The notes under the pieces were generated by a model that saw only the letters and a program-made list of their open reading frames with translations, searched no databases and had not been told where the DNA came from. From positions 21,253-85,252 of the forward strand of contig CACZJU010000010.1 of NCBI GenBank assembly GCA_902781515.1: a stretch of DNA of 64,000 bases, given 5' to 3'. The stretch is from an uncultured Bacteroidales bacterium. GTDB lineage: Bacteria > Bacteroidota > Bacteroidia > Bacteroidales > Bacteroidaceae. Shown here in pieces: positions 1-9,045 of the stretch; position 1 is the first letter of the stretch, and the number at the start of each line of letters is the position of its first letter. A program made the position numbers and the translations under genes.

Positions 1-2
1 GT

Positions 3-614
3 CCTATTTTCGGTGACGGAGCAGCTTGTGTAATGATGGAGCCCACCACCGAGGAGGTGGGGCTGATGGACGGTTTCTACCGTGTAGATGGTGAGGGTTA
101 CGAATATCTCCACATGGAAGCAGGTGGTTCGCGCAATGTGCCGAGTCATGAGACCGTGGACAAGCGTCTGCACTTTGTATATCAGGAAGGTCGACCTGTC
201 TTCAAGCACGCTGTGACGAAGATGTCCGATGCTGTCGAGCGCATAGCCAAGCGCAACAACCTGACTAAGGACAACATCGCTTGGGTTGTTCCCCATCAGG
301 CAAACATACGCATCGAGAGCGCCGTAGCACGTCGCATCGGTGTTGAGGAAGATCACGTGATGATAAACATCGATCACATGGCAAACACCTCGGGCGGTAC
401 GTTACCACTATGTCTTTGGGAGTACGAGCCGCAGTTGAAGAAGGGCGACAAACTCATCTTTACAGCCTTCGGAGCAGGATTCACCTGGGGTGCTTCGTAC
501 CTTATTTGGGGTTACGATGGTGCAGCTGAGGCCGCCAAGTCACCTGCTCAGTTCTACAAGGAGGGCGAGATGACAAGGGAAGAGTGGTACAAACTCAGAG
601 CCAAGAATGCATAA
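3..614 (+). CDS. fabH: 3-oxoacyl-ACP synthase III, C-terminal part (cut by window edge)
   Basis: This is the C-terminal two thirds of beta-ketoacyl-ACP synthase III, which condenses acetyl-CoA with malonyl-ACP to start fatty acid synthesis in the cytoplasm. The reading frame is open from the first bases ([12 protein letters not shown]), so the start and the active-site Cys lie upstream of the window. The other two catalytic residues are visible: His in [10 protein letters not shown] and Asn in [12 protein letters not shown]. The stop overlaps the era start by 8 bp, so the two genes are co-transcribed. The order fabH-era-der is usual in Bacteroidales. Confidence 0.95.
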   Translation, partial: PIFGDGAACVMMEPTTEEVGLMDGFYRVDGEGYEYLHMEAGGSRNVPSHETVDKRLHFVYQEGRPVFKHAVTKMSDAVERIAKRNNLTKDNIAWVVPHQANIRIESAVARRIGVEEDHVMINIDHMANTSGGTLPLCLWEYEPQLKKGDKLIFTAFGAGFTWGASYLIWGYDGAAEAAKSPAQFYKEGEMTREEWYKLRAKNA

Positions 615-1488
615 AGCTGGATTTGTAAATATTGTTGGGAATCCCAACGTAGGGAAGAGTACACTGATGAACCTGTTGGTGGGCGAGCGCATAAGCATCG
701 CCACCTTCAAGGCTCAGACCACTCGTCATCGTATCATGGGCATTCTCAACACACCGGAGATGCAGATATGCTTTTCCGATACCCCAGGAGTGCTGAAGCC
801 CAACTACAAGCTGCAGGAGTCTATGTTGCAGTTCTCGGAGAGTGCACTGGTTGATGCCGATGTCCTGCTCTATGTCACCGATATGGTGGAGACCCCCGAC
901 AAGAATGCCGAATTCCTCGAGAAGGTTGCAAAGCTGAAAGTCCCTATCTTGGTGCTTATCAATAAGATAGACCTTACGAATCAGCAGGAACTGGAGCAGA
1001 AAGTCGGGCTTTGGCACGAGGCTCTTCCACAGGCAGAAATATTCCCCATCTCGGCACTTCATCGTTTCAATGTAGATAATGTGCTGAATCGCATCAAGGA
1101 ATTGTTGCCCGAGTCACCGGCCTATTTCGACAAAGACCAGTGGACCGACAAACCAGCTCGTTTCTTCGTCACAGAAATCATCCGCGAGAAGATACTACTC
1201 TACTACGACAAGGAGATACCCTATTCCTGCGAGGTTTCGGTAGAATCGTTCAAGGAGACCGACCGCAATATTCACATCAACGCTGTCATTTATGTTGAGC
1301 GCGACAGTCAGAAGGGCATCATCATAGGACATCAGGGCGTGGCTCTCAAGCGCGTATCCACCGAAGCCCGAAAGAGCCTTGAGAAGTTCTTCGGTAAGAG
1401 CATCTACCTCGAAGTTTTTGTGAAGGTGGACAAGGATTGGCGCAACAGCGACCGCTCCCTCCGTCAATACGGCTACAATCAGGAATAA
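607..1488 (+). CDS. era: GTPase Era
   Basis: Era is a GTPase that binds 16S rRNA and assists 30S ribosome assembly. The 293-residue length is normal. The N-terminal GTPase domain shows the P-loop GNPNVGKST (about residues 11-19), switch II DTPG and the specificity motif NKID. The C-terminal KH domain carries [14 protein letters not shown], which would bind the 3' end of 16S rRNA. The start overlaps the fabH stop by 8 bp, which points to translational coupling. A separate promoter follows before der. Confidence 0.97.
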   Translation: MHKAGFVNIVGNPNVGKSTLMNLLVGERISIATFKAQTTRHRIMGILNTPEMQICFSDTPGVLKPNYKLQESMLQFSESALVDADVLLYVTDMVETPDKNAEFLEKVAKLKVPILVLINKIDLTNQQELEQKVGLWHEALPQAEIFPISALHRFNVDNVLNRIKELLPESPAYFDKDQWTDKPARFFVTEIIREKILLYYDKEIPYSCEVSVESFKETDRNIHINAVIYVERDSQKGIIIGHQGVALKRVSTEARKSLEKFFGKSIYLEVFVKVDKDWRNSDRSLRQYGYNQE

Positions 1489-1514
1489 TTATTTGATTAT
1501 TCCTTTTTTTTATA

Positions 1515-1522
1515 TATATTTG
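1515..1522 (+). promoter_or_regulatory. -7 promoter box for der
   Basis: TATATTTG matches the Bacteroidetes primary-sigma -7 consensus TAnnTTTG. It is followed directly by CAGCGAA, a stretch that recurs after other -7 boxes in this window. It lies 27 bp before the start of der. No clear -33 TTTG is seen. Confidence 0.7.
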
Positions 1523-1541
1523 CAGCGAAAAATTGGATGAT

Positions 1542-2855
1542 ATGAGTAATTTGGTAGCTATAGTGGGTAGGCCCAACGTGGGCAAGAGCACCCTTTTCAA
1601 CCGCCTGACACAGACTCGCCACGCTATCGTGAGCGATGAGGCAGGCACTACACGCGACCGTCAGTACGGCAAGTGCGAATGGACTGGACGCGAGTTCTCC
1701 GTTGTGGATACTGGTGGTTGGGTGGTAAACTCTGACGACATTTTCGAGGAGGAGATACGCAAGCAAGTGACAGTAGCTACTGAGGAGGCAGATGTGATAC
1801 TGTTCCTCGTGGATGTGAACAATGGAGTCACAGACCTCGATGCTGAGGTCGCATCAATACTGCGCCGCTCGAACAAACCAGTGGTGTTGGTAGCAAACAA
1901 GACCGACAACAACGACCAGCAGTATCTTGCTGCCGAATTCTATTCCCTTGGACTTGGCGACCCATATTGTATATCGGCTGCTACGGGCAGCGGTACGGGC
2001 GACTTGCTCGATACGGTTGTAGAACGTCTGCCAAAGGAGGCTGCCGAGGACGATTGGAACCAGTTGCCTCGCTTCGCTGTAGTTGGTCGTCCCAACGTGG
2101 GAAAAAGTTCCCTCGTTAACGCCTTCATCGGCGAGGACCGTCACATTGTGACAGATATTGCCGGAACAACGCGTGACTCGATATATACCCGTTTCAATAA
2201 GTTCGGACTTGACTTCCAGTTGGTGGACACTGCCGGCATTCGTCGCAAGAACAAGGTGAGCGAGGACTTGGAGTTCTACAGCGTGATGCGTTCCATCCGC
2301 AGTATCGAGAATTCCGACGTCTGCATACTGATGATAGACGCCACTCGCGGTCTTGAGGGACAGGATATGAACATCTTCCAAATCATTCAGAAGAATCAGA
2401 AGAGCCTTGTAGTGGTGGTGAACAAGTGGGACTTGGTACCTGAAAAGGACCAGAAGGTGATGGATACATTCATCGATGCCATTCGCGACCGTTTCTCACC
2501 GTTCGACGATTTCCCCATTGTCTTCGCCTCTGCTATGACAAAACAGCGCATTTTCCGCATACTGGAGGAGGCAAAGCACGTTTACGAAAACCGTGTGCGC
2601 CGTGTCTCTACAGCCAAACTGAACGAAGAGATGCTGCCGCTCATCGAGGCTTTCCCACCACCATCGATAAAGGGTAAGTATATAAAGATAAAGTATTGTA
2701 TGCAGGTGCCTGAAACTCGCGTGCCTACTTTCGTTTTCTACGCCAACCTGCCGCAGTATGTGAGGGAACCCTATCGCCGCTTCCTCGAAAACAAGATTCG
2801 CGAGCGTTGGGACTTCAGCGGCTGTCCCATGAATGTATTCATCCGTCAAAAATAA
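1542..2855 (+). CDS. der: GTPase Der (EngA)
   Basis: Der is a tandem-GTPase protein needed for 50S ribosome assembly. Two complete G domains are visible, each with GRPNVGKS (near residues 9-16 and near 183), DTGG or DTAG, and NKTD or NKWD. A C-terminal KH-like domain follows from about residue 350. The frame is open further upstream through a TTG at 1533. The ATG at 1542 was chosen because [16 protein letters not shown] is the normal family start and it sits well after the -7 box. The gene gives 437 residues, normal for the family. Confidence 0.96.
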   Translation: MSNLVAIVGRPNVGKSTLFNRLTQTRHAIVSDEAGTTRDRQYGKCEWTGREFSVVDTGGWVVNSDDIFEEEIRKQVTVATEEADVILFLVDVNNGVTDLDAEVASILRRSNKPVVLVANKTDNNDQQYLAAEFYSLGLGDPYCISAATGSGTGDLLDTVVERLPKEAAEDDWNQLPRFAVVGRPNVGKSSLVNAFIGEDRHIVTDIAGTTRDSIYTRFNKFGLDFQLVDTAGIRRKNKVSEDLEFYSVMRSIRSIENSDVCILMIDATRGLEGQDMNIFQIIQKNQKSLVVVVNKWDLVPEKDQKVMDTFIDAIRDRFSPFDDFPIVFASAMTKQRIFRILEEAKHVYENRVRRVSTAKLNEEMLPLIEAFPPPSIKGKYIKIKYCMQVPETRVPTFVFYANLPQYVREPYRRFLENKIRERWDFSGCPMNVFIRQK

Positions 2856-2861
2856 GACTCC

Positions 2862-2881
2862 CTAACCCCTTTAGGGGGAAG
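2862..2881 (+). repeat. Short CCCC-TTTA-GGGG hairpin between der and the lipoprotein gene
   Basis: The spacer after der holds CCCCTTTAGGGG, a 4-bp GC stem with a short loop. There is no T-run, so it is not a convincing terminator. It resembles the C/G-rich intergenic elements found elsewhere in the window but is shorter. Confidence 0.4.
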
Positions 2882-2888
2882 TGATAAA

Positions 2889-3263
2889 ATGAAGAAATTA
2901 ATTATTATTTGTTTTGCGGCGATGACGATGGTTGGATGCCATCGTGAGAAGTCGGCTTCCGAGTCTGCCGAGAAATACTATGGCTATCTGGTAAAGGGCG
3001 ATGTTGACCGTTTCCTTAAGGGAGTGGCATACTTCGACAGTCTGCCCGAAACGTATCGCAGTCAGATGCAGGATATGTATATGGACTATCTCGACCGCGA
3101 GAATCGTCTGCGTAGCGGACTGCTTTCTGCAAAGTCCCTGCGTGACACTATGATCAACGAAAACATAGCCCGTGTGTTCATGGAAGTCTGCTATGCCGAT
3201 TCCACACGCGAGGAGATAATGGTACAGATGGTGCAGACCGATAAGGGCTGGCGCCTGTTTTAA
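2889..3263 (+). CDS. Small lipoprotein, DUF4878-like
   Basis: This is a 124-residue exported lipoprotein of unknown role. The signal peptide MKKLIIICFAAMTMVGC ends in a good lipobox with the lipidated Cys at residue 17. The mature part begins SASESAEKYYGYLVKGDVDRF and contains many short alpha/beta segments, which resembles the DUF4878/NTF2-like lipoproteins common in Bacteroides. That family assignment is from pattern memory. It lies 33 bp after der and is followed by a strong terminator, so it is probably the last gene of the fabH-era-der unit. Confidence 0.7.
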   Translation: MKKLIIICFAAMTMVGCHREKSASESAEKYYGYLVKGDVDRFLKGVAYFDSLPETYRSQMQDMYMDYLDRENRLRSGLLSAKSLRDTMINENIARVFMEVCYADSTREEIMVQMVQTDKGWRLF

Positions 3264-3283
3264 TAAGCTTTAAGGATAAAGAA

Positions 3284-3319
3284 GAGACCGCTACTCCTGA
3301 TGGGGTGGCGGTCTCCTTT
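3284..3319. terminator. Bidirectional terminator between lipoprotein gene and GH95 gene
   Basis: GAGACCGC and its complement GCGGTCTC form an 11-bp stem with one G-U pair around a short loop. The plus side continues CTTTGTGTT. The element lies between two convergent genes and probably serves both. Confidence 0.8.
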
Positions 3320-3338
3320 GTGTTGTTTATGCAGTTAG

Positions 3339-6300
3339 TCAGTGCTGCAGGAACTTCTTTCCCTTGCTGATGACGATGCTGTTGCGACGCGATGATGTTA
3401 CGGGACGGCCAGCGAGGTCGTAACGCTCTGCGCTGGCCGACAGGTTAGGGCGGTTTGGAAGGTCGCGCATACCTGTCATATCGCCGAAGTCAATCTGATA
3501 CCATTGTCCAGCCTCTGTGGGAATGACGATGGTGTTGGAGTTGATGATGGTCACAGCCACCTGCTGACCGTTGCAGTAAACGGCGTGCTCGGCAATGCCG
3601 GGATAGATGATGGGGCAGGGCAGACCGCTCTCCGATTTGATGGCAGCACCTGTGAGTTTGCCTTCTTTCCAAACTTGGTCAACTTGGAAGTTGCCGACGG
3701 CACGCAAACCGTAGGCCTTGCCTGCAGGCCATGTTGAAGGCAGGGCAGGCAGCAACTGCAGGGTATCGCTGTGGCTTTGGAGCAGCATTTCGGCAATACC
3801 TGCGCAGACACCGAAGTTACCGTCAATCTGGAACGGAGCGTGAGCATCGTAGAGGTTGTAGTACACACCTCCGGCATACTGGTTCGTGCCGTAGTCTGTG
3901 CTGTGCTTCAGGGCATTCTTCAGGATGGTGTGGGCATGGTCGCCGTCGAGGGCACGTGCCCAGAGGTTCACCTTCCAACCCATCGACCAACCGGTAGCAA
4001 CATCTCCACGCAGCTTCAGGCTGTTGACTGCAGGCTGGAAGTAAGGACTCGACGGGTCAATCTCTGACAGGGGATATAGTGCCATCAGGTGGCTCATGTG
4101 GCGGTGACTTGGGTCATCGCTGACATCGTAAGGCGAATACTTCCATTCGCGCAGGATGATATCACCCTTCTTTATTCCGTTGCGCGGATTAGTCCAACCG
4201 CTGTTCAGGGAGCTGTTGGCGGTGTATGTCTCGGTGTGCAGACCGCGGTCGGTCTTTTCAAGATAGAGGTCGAGTTTTTCTACATCTTCGCTGCTAAGAC
4301 CGGTAACGGCAGCGCCGAGTATGTTGTGGGCTTCTTTCACGCTGGTGAACAGCGAGTAGATAAGCTGCTGGGCGTGGGCTGTTCCGTCTTCGCTGTTATG
4401 GGCATTCTGCTCTGCGGAGTATTCGTTGGGTGCAACGAATGTGCCGTCTGGTTCGAAGCTGTAGGCTGTGCCACCGTAATTCGAGTTCTGCGTCTGGCTG
4501 TTGTAACCCTTGTCCTCAATCATACGTTCCATCCAGAACTGGGCGCAGCTCCACATGGCAGGGAATGCGCTTGCCAGGAAATCCTCGTCGCGTGTGAAGC
4601 GATAGTGCTGCCACAGATGGCTGCAGTACCATGCGTTGGCAACGAAGTAGTTGTTACCCCATGTGCTCATGCCGCCGAAGATGTTACTTTCGGTGAACAC
4701 CGTCCAACCGTTTGTAACTCCGCCATACTGTCTGGCTGCGTTCTTGTAACAGCTCGACTTTGCCATCTTGATGATGAAGTTGAGGAACGGCAGGTGCATG
4801 TCCGAGAGGTTTGTAACTTCGGAAGGCCAGTAGTTCATCTGGATGTTGATGTTGGTGTGTATGTCGGAGTGCCAAGGGGCTTCTGCCTTGTTGTTCCAGA
4901 TGCCCTGCAGGTTGTTGGGAACATCGATGCCACGACTGCTACTGATTTCCAGATAGCGACCGTAGGCGAAGTACAACTGTTCGAGGAATCGTGCCTCGGC
5001 ATTGTTCTGGTTCGACAGGGTGTTGTAGTAATCAACCAGCGCCTTGGTGGTGCGCTTCGAAGCTGCTCCCTCAAGCTGGAACGACACACGTTGGGTAATC
5101 GACAGGAAGTCGCGCTGATGGTCGGCAAGTACTGCATCGAAGCCCTTCTCTTTCAGTCGGTTGAACAGATTTACTACAGCGTTCTGGTGCTGGGTGCTCT
5201 TTATGCTCGAGTTGAGACAGGTGGCAGCGCTATTGTACGAGTCATCGTAGTTGGTGCGTGCATTCAGATATACCACCACTTCATCGGCATCTGTCACACT
5301 CACGGTCTTTGCTGTTGTGTCGAAGGTCTTTGTACCCTTCGATGGCAGAATCACTGTGGCATTGGCATAGTACGTCATGTTGTTCTCCAGCGTGCCGTAG
5401 ATGCGCAGGTTGCCGGGCATCTTTGTGCTGGAATTCATTACATCGTTCTTGGGGCCGTTCAATCCATCTCCCGGCTCGAAGTGGAAGGTGAGCGAGAGAA
5501 GTCCGTCGCCTGTGGCACGATAGCGTATTGCTATTACGCTGTCGAGGTGGCTCACGAAGTATGTGCGTTCGTACGTTGTATTCCCGTCGGCTGAAGTGTA
5601 GGCAACACCTGCTGTGCCGTCCTCTATGTCGAGCCAGCGGCGGTAGTTCTTCGCACCCTTTTGAGCATCGTAGCCGAAGTCGCCGCTCTTGTCCTCAACA
5701 ATCAGCGAACCGAAGTTACGATACCATCCGTGGTTGCCGCCTATGGAGTTGCTGCCTGTCCACAGAGTCTTCTCGTTGAACTGTATCTCATCCTTCTTGA
5801 TGCCGCCGAACAAGCTGGCACCCAGTTGACCGTTGCCGATGGGCAGGGAGTATTCCATCCATGTGTTGCTGACACCGGTTGCTGTAGCAGGCTGGTCATA
5901 CCATAGTGTGAGGGGATGGTTTGGCGTGAACGATGAGGCTCCGCTAACGTTGAACTCCTCGAAATCGGGGTTTGCAGGGTCAATGATAACGAACTGGTTG
6001 TTCGCGTCGCCGCTTGTCCACAGTCCCAATTGCTTACCAACGCCTGTGCCAGCCCATTGGTTGATGTAGGCTTTCGAGTCGCTTGCTCCAAGCCACTTCA
6101 ACTGGTAATAGGTACCGCTGCTCACCAGTGCCCAGCCCGAAGCATCTTCCGATGTTCCAGCCTGCATGCGCCCGGCGCTGGTGCTGTATGTGGCATACTG
6201 TCCGGCCTTGTTCACAAGCTGGAATTTAGCATTCGTGCCAACAAAGCGCCACAACTGCTTGTCTGTGGCATCAGACAGGCTTCCCTGTTGTGTGGTCACG

Positions 6301-6455
6301 TTTGCCCCGTTATTACCTGCAGTTATGTACAACTTGCTGTTGGTGAACTGCATAAGATAGTACACCTCTTCGCTGTAGTTAGGCGTGGTTAGTGCAGAAG
6401 CACAATTGAAAATTGACAAATTGACAATTAACAACAAAAATAAGGCCTTTCTCAT
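3339..6455 (-). CDS. Secreted glycoside hydrolase family 95 (alpha-L-fucosidase/galactosidase type) with N-terminal lectin-like domain
   Basis: This 1038-residue exported enzyme should release alpha-L-fucose or alpha-L-galactose from glycans. The catalytic region begins near residue 190 with the GH95 signature [20 protein letters not shown] and [10 protein letters not shown]. The (alpha/alpha)6 barrel motif NLQGIWNN and [13 protein letters not shown] follows, containing the N-x-N pair used by the family. An inserted beta-trefoil-like lectin region, roughly residues 30-170, precedes it. The C-terminus (YDLAGRPV...VISKGKKF) resembles the short sorting-type ends of the large proteins at 52-60 kb. 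The signal peptide is encoded partly by an AATTGACAATT-type intergenic repeat (6403-6434). The gene follows mlaF by 38 bp and may be co-transcribed with it. Confidence 0.9.
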   Translation of the reverse strand: MRKALFLLLIVNLSIFNCASALTTPNYSEEVYYLMQFTNSKLYITAGNNGANVTTQQGSLSDATDKQLWRFVGTNAKFQLVNKAGQYATYSTSAGRMQAGTSEDASGWALVSSGTYYQLKWLGASDSKAYINQWAGTGVGKQLGLWTSGDANNQFVIIDPANPDFEEFNVSGASSFTPNHPLTLWYDQPATATGVSNTWMEYSLPIGNGQLGASLFGGIKKDEIQFNEKTLWTGSNSIGGNHGWYRNFGSLIVEDKSGDFGYDAQKGAKNYRRWLDIEDGTAGVAYTSADGNTTYERTYFVSHLDSVIAIRYRATGDGLLSLTFHFEPGDGLNGPKNDVMNSSTKMPGNLRIYGTLENNMTYYANATVILPSKGTKTFDTTAKTVSVTDADEVVVYLNARTNYDDSYNSAATCLNSSIKSTQHQNAVVNLFNRLKEKGFDAVLADHQRDFLSITQRVSFQLEGAASKRTTKALVDYYNTLSNQNNAEARFLEQLYFAYGRYLEISSSRGIDVPNNLQGIWNNKAEAPWHSDIHTNINIQMNYWPSEVTNLSDMHLPFLNFIIKMAKSSCYKNAARQYGGVTNGWTVFTESNIFGGMSTWGNNYFVANAWYCSHLWQHYRFTRDEDFLASAFPAMWSCAQFWMERMIEDKGYNSQTQNSNYGGTAYSFEPDGTFVAPNEYSAEQNAHNSEDGTAHAQQLIYSLFTSVKEAHNILGAAVTGLSSEDVEKLDLYLEKTDRGLHTETYTANSSLNSGWTNPRNGIKKGDIILREWKYSPYDVSDDPSHRHMSHLMALYPLSEIDPSSPYFQPAVNSLKLRGDVATGWSMGWKVNLWARALDGDHAHTILKNALKHSTDYGTNQYAGGVYYNLYDAHAPFQIDGNFGVCAGIAEMLLQSHSDTLQLLPALPSTWPAGKAYGLRAVGNFQVDQVWKEGKLTGAAIKSESGLPCPIIYPGIAEHAVYCNGQQVAVTIINSNTIVIPTEAGQWYQIDFGDMTGMRDLPNRPNLSASAERYDLAGRPVTSSRRNSIVISKGKKFLQH

Positions 6456-6493
6456 GGTATGTATCTTTAAACTTTAAACTCTAAACTCTAAAC

Positions 6494-7252
6494 TCACTGA
6501 TTCGCTTCCTTAACCTTTCGGAACAGGTCGCTGGCGAATATGAAGGAGTTCAGTTTCTCGTTTGTCGAGGTCATAATCTGGTCCTTCGTTCCTGTCCAAC
6601 CCACCGAACCCCCGTGGATGTACAGTATGTTCTCACCAATGCCCATCACGGAGTTCATATCGTGAGTGTTCATAATGGTGGTCATCTTGTATTCGTGGGT
6701 GATGGAGTGGATGAGTTCGTCGATTACGAGCGATGTCTTAGGGTCGAGACCCGAGTTCGGCTCGTCGCAGTACAGATACTTGGGGTTCAGGGCTATGGCA
6801 CGTGCTATTGCCACACGTTTCTGCATACCGCCGCTGATTTCGCCCGGCATCTTCTCCTCGGCACCTTTCAGGTTCACACGGTCCAGACAGAACTTGGCTC
6901 TCTTTATGCGGTCTGCCTCGTTCTGGTCCGAGAACATATCCAGCGGGAACATCACGTTCTCGAGCACTGTCATCGAGTCGAACAGGGCTGCCGACTGGAA
7001 TATCATACCCATCTCGCGGCGCAGCATCACTCGTTCGCGTTTTGTCATCTTCACGAAGTCGCGTCCGTCGTACAGAATCTCACCTTTTGTAGGCTCAAAC
7101 AGTCCCACGAGGTTCTTCATCAGCACCGTCTTTCCGCTGCCGCTCTGACCGATGATGAGGTTCGTCTTGCCGTCCTCGAAGGTGAAGTTGATGTCCTTCA
7201 GCACCTCCTTACCGTCGTCGAATGTCTTATATAGATTCTTTACTTCAATCAT
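6494..7252 (-). CDS. mlaF: MlaF-type ABC transporter ATP-binding protein
   Basis: This is the ATPase of the Mla-type phospholipid transport system acting at the inner membrane. The 252-residue protein shows Walker A GQSGSGKT (about residue 36), the signature ISGGMQKRVAIARAI and Walker B YLYCDEPNSGLDP. The partner permease mlaE is on the same strand. In related genomes the two usually sit next to each other, but here 558 bp with a four-helix-bundle gene separate them. No MCE-domain protein is present in the window. Confidence 0.9.
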   Translation of the reverse strand: MIEVKNLYKTFDDGKEVLKDINFTFEDGKTNLIIGQSGSGKTVLMKNLVGLFEPTKGEILYDGRDFVKMTKRERVMLRREMGMIFQSAALFDSMTVLENVMFPLDMFSDQNEADRIKRAKFCLDRVNLKGAEEKMPGEISGGMQKRVAIARAIALNPKYLYCDEPNSGLDPKTSLVIDELIHSITHEYKMTTIMNTHDMNSVMGIGENILYIHGGSVGWTGTKDQIMTSTNEKLNSFIFASDLFRKVKEANQ

Positions 7253-7260
7253 TTATTTAA

Positions 7261-7310
7261 GTGGAGTTATGAGGGAGTTAAAGGGGAGTTATAGTGGAGT
7301 TAAAGGGACG
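7261..7310. repeat. 11-bp tandem repeat (GGGGAGTTAAA family), mlaF side
   Basis: Four consecutive 11-bp units are visible at 7261-7271, 7272-7282, 7283-7293 and 7294-7304, each a variant of GGGGAGTTAAA. The array ends 10 bp from the four-helix-bundle gene. The same family is found in the opposite orientation on the other side of that gene, and as four exact units at 63506-63549. Confidence 0.85.
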
Positions 7311-7314
7311 AATG

Positions 7315-7686
7315 TTATGAGTCTGAGACACCATTATTATCTTTTATTCCTTTACAATAGGCGTTTAGGTAGTAACTTGCACCCTCGATGGAAAAGTTTA
7401 AGTGCTCATATTCTTCATTATTTATATACTCTAAATCTTTTGAAAGCATTACGTAGAACCGACATTCTTCTAAACTTCCTTGAGCAACATTCAGTAGCCG
7501 TAGTTTGTCGGCCTTGCTTATTTTTCTATATCCTTCGGCTATATTTGCAGCAATAGAAACGGCAGCCCTTTGGAATTGTGAGGCAAGACCGAAACGCTCA
7601 GTCTCGGGGAAATGCCGTGTCGTTTTATAGGCTTCCAACACAAATTCATAGGCTTTCTGCCATGCTATAATATCCTTGAAGGTCAT
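7315..7686 (-). CDS. Four-helix-bundle protein (23S rRNA intervening-sequence protein family)
   Basis: This 123-residue protein is all-helical in appearance. It carries the family pattern of the IVS/S23-type four-helix-bundle proteins: FKDIIAWQKAYEFVLEAYK at the N-terminus, then FGLASQFQRAAVSIAANIAEGYRK and a C-terminal amphipathic helix. The molecular function is unknown. Relatives are found in 23S rRNA intervening sequences and as accessory proteins of diversity-generating retroelements. Here it splits mlaE from mlaF and is bracketed by inverted copies of an 11-bp repeat, which suggests it arrived as an inserted unit. Confidence 0.85.
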   Translation of the reverse strand: MTFKDIIAWQKAYEFVLEAYKTTRHFPETERFGLASQFQRAAVSIAANIAEGYRKISKADKLRLLNVAQGSLEECRFYVMLSKDLEYINNEEYEHLNFSIEGASYYLNAYCKGIKDNNGVSDS

Positions 7687-7744
7687 TTTCTATTTCTTAT
7701 ATTTATTCTCTCTTATTATATTCTCAGTTTTAAAATGTATCGTC

Positions 7745-7806
7745 CTTTTAACTCCCTTTTAACTTCCAAGGCCATAGGCCGATAACTCCCCTTTAACTCC
7801 CTTTCC
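7745..7806. repeat. 11-bp repeat family, opposite orientation, mlaE side
   Basis: Read on the minus strand, this stretch contains several AGGGAGTTAAA and GGGGAGTTATC units with one diverged GGCCTATGGCC segment between them. It is the inverted counterpart of the array at 7261-7310, and the two enclose the four-helix-bundle gene. Confidence 0.75.
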
Positions 7807-7810
7807 TAAC

Positions 7811-8554
7811 TCAGCTTAAAAGCTGTGTGAGGAAGATATCGGCAAAAAGGATGAGCATGCTGCTGGAGACGACGGCATTGGTTGATGCCTTACCCACGTC
7901 GAACGAGCCGCCCTTCACCCTGTAGCCGTAGTATGACGACACGCTGGCAATGATGAAGGCGAAACATACGCTCTTTATTATCGACATCCAAATGAACCAC
8001 GAGTTGAACGAGTGCAACAGTCCCACCGTAAGGTCGTCGGGTGTGATAATGCCGGCAAAGGCAGTTGCGTATGCCCCGATGAAACCCGCTCCGATGCTGA
8101 AAATCACAAGGAAAGGAATCATCGTCATCAGTCCCATTATCTTCGGCAGAATAAGGAACGAAGCCGAATTGATACCCATAATCTCCAGAGCGTCAATCTG
8201 CTGCGTCACGCGCATAGTACCAATCTCCGATGCTATGTTCGAGCCCACCTTACCTGCCAATATCAGACACATGATACTCGACGAGAACTCCAGCACCATA
8301 ATCTCACGCGTGGTATAACCCGTGGTGAAAGCAGGCATCCAGGGACTCTGTATGTTCAACTTGATTTGTATGCAGATGACAGCACCGATGAAGAACGAAA
8401 TCAGCAGCACTATGCCTATCGAGTCCACACCCAGTTGCTCCATCTCCTTGACGTACTGCTTCCAGAACATCCTGAACCTTTCGGGCATCGAAAACGTGCG
8501 CCCCATCAGGTCGAGATATTTGCCGAAAGCAGCCAGATATTTCACTACAAACAT
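7811..8554 (-). CDS. mlaE: MlaE-type ABC transporter permease
   Basis: This is the inner-membrane permease of the Mla phospholipid transporter, 247 residues with about five or six hydrophobic segments. The family pattern is visible in GKVGSNIASEIGTMRVTQQIDALEIMG, the coupling region that contacts the ATPase, and in the C-terminal GGSFDVGKASTNAVVSSS. The promoter lies about 25 bp upstream and is joined to a 55-bp repeat shared with the lptB promoter region. Confidence 0.92.
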   Translation of the reverse strand: MFVVKYLAAFGKYLDLMGRTFSMPERFRMFWKQYVKEMEQLGVDSIGIVLLISFFIGAVICIQIKLNIQSPWMPAFTTGYTTREIMVLEFSSSIMCLILAGKVGSNIASEIGTMRVTQQIDALEIMGINSASFLILPKIMGLMTMIPFLVIFSIGAGFIGAYATAFAGIITPDDLTVGLLHSFNSWFIWMSIIKSVCFAFIIASVSSYYGYRVKGGSFDVGKASTNAVVSSSMLILFADIFLTQLLS

Positions 8555-8578
8555 ACCTCACATTAATCTTTACGCGGA

Positions 8579-8586
8579 CAAAGATA
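8579..8586 (-). promoter_or_regulatory. -7 promoter box for mlaE
   Basis: On the minus strand this reads TATCTTTG, preceded by TTTCGCTCGATTTGCAC. Nearly the same upstream stretch precedes the lptB -7 box at 18802 and the toxin-antitoxin -7 box at 50795, so a conserved promoter block is being reused. Confidence 0.75.
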
Positions 8587-8630
8587 GTGCAAATCGAGCG
8601 AAATACAAAGAATTTATTCTTTTATTTCCG

Positions 8631-8685
8631 AGATGCAGCCTATCTTCTTGCTCCGTTTCACTACGCAAGCGCTTCGCGATTACGA
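8631..8685 (-). repeat. 55-bp dispersed repeat, island left copy
   Basis: Read on the minus strand, this 55-bp stretch is identical to 18705-18759 on the plus strand. It contains the palindrome AAGCGCTT and the segment GTAGTGAAACGGAGCAAG. A diverged spacer and then a shared promoter block follow in both copies. The two copies point outwards and bound the accessory island. Confidence 0.95.
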
Positions 8686-8742
8686 CCCTGCGAAGCTGGG
8701 TCAAATGTACGAATAAGCGAGTGAAATGCCAAATTTTTCCAC

Positions 8743-8776
8743 AAAAAACTCCCCGCACCACCTTCGGTGCCGGGAG
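8743..8776 (-). terminator. Terminator after the smalltalk gene
   Basis: On the minus strand CTCCCGGCACC, a GAAG loop and GGTGCGGGGAG form an 11-bp stem with one mismatch. A run of six T follows. It is placed to end the HU-like/smalltalk transcript. Confidence 0.8.
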
Positions 8777-8782
8777 CTTTTT

Positions 8783-8830
8783 CATTCTTTCATTCCTTCA
8801 TTCTTTCATTCTTTCATTCTTTCATTTTTT
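8783..8830. repeat. 8-bp tandem repeat (CATTCTTT)x6
   Basis: Six head-to-tail 8-bp units, one with C for T and the last degenerate, run up to the stop codon of the smalltalk micro-ORF. Such a repeat could change length by slippage, but here it lies after the gene and would not change the protein. Confidence 0.85.
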
Positions 8831-8948
8831 ACATAAAGCTTACGGTGTAGCAGCTTGATACGGTGGCTGCGCCACCCAGTGCCGCTATCAGTGCGGTCAG
8901 GAACTTCCATAGGAATTTCACCAGTTCTTTCTTCACTTCGTTTTTCAT
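8829..8948 (-). CDS. Smalltalk protein (39-residue membrane micro-protein)
   Basis: This micro-ORF begins MKNEVKKELVKFLWKFL, continues with a hydrophobic alanine/leucine/glycine stretch (TALIAALGGAATVSSC) and ends in YTVSFM. It matches the tiny smalltalk proteins that in Bacteroidales usually follow an HU-like gene. That association is recalled, not searched. One transmembrane helix after a basic amphipathic start is predicted. SSC near the end could be a lipobox-like site but lies too late for a normal lipoprotein. The function is unknown. Confidence 0.75.
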   Translation of the reverse strand: MKNEVKKELVKFLWKFLTALIAALGGAATVSSCYTVSFM

Positions 8949-9009
8949 GGCATTTGTAAAGTTTAGAGTTTAAGGTTTAGAGTTTAGAGTCAGTTGAGGA
9001 GTTTAAAGT

Positions 9010-9045
9010 CCCCCCCTCCCCCTCGGGGGAGCGGGGAGAGGGGTC
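9010..9045. repeat. Solo copy of a C/G-rich terminal-repeat element
   Basis: The core CCTCGGGGGAGCGGGGAG ends in AGGGGTC. It is related to the paired copies at 20787-20918 and 42880-42999. Its GGGGTC end touches the stop codon of the HU-like gene. No partner copy is seen nearby. Confidence 0.7.

Noticed and set aside
2862-2881. Terminator after der
   Set aside because: The stem is only 4 bp and no T-run follows; the lipoprotein gene is probably read through from der.
4089-5594. 501-codon plus-strand ORF
   Set aside because: It lies wholly inside the GH95 gene on the other strand; composition is that of an antisense shadow, with no recognisable domain.
8570-8785. 71-codon minus-strand ORF MKKLPAPK...
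   Set aside because: It is made of the terminator and the 55-bp repeat; the same residues appear in the open frame before lptB because the DNA is repeated, not because a protein is conserved.
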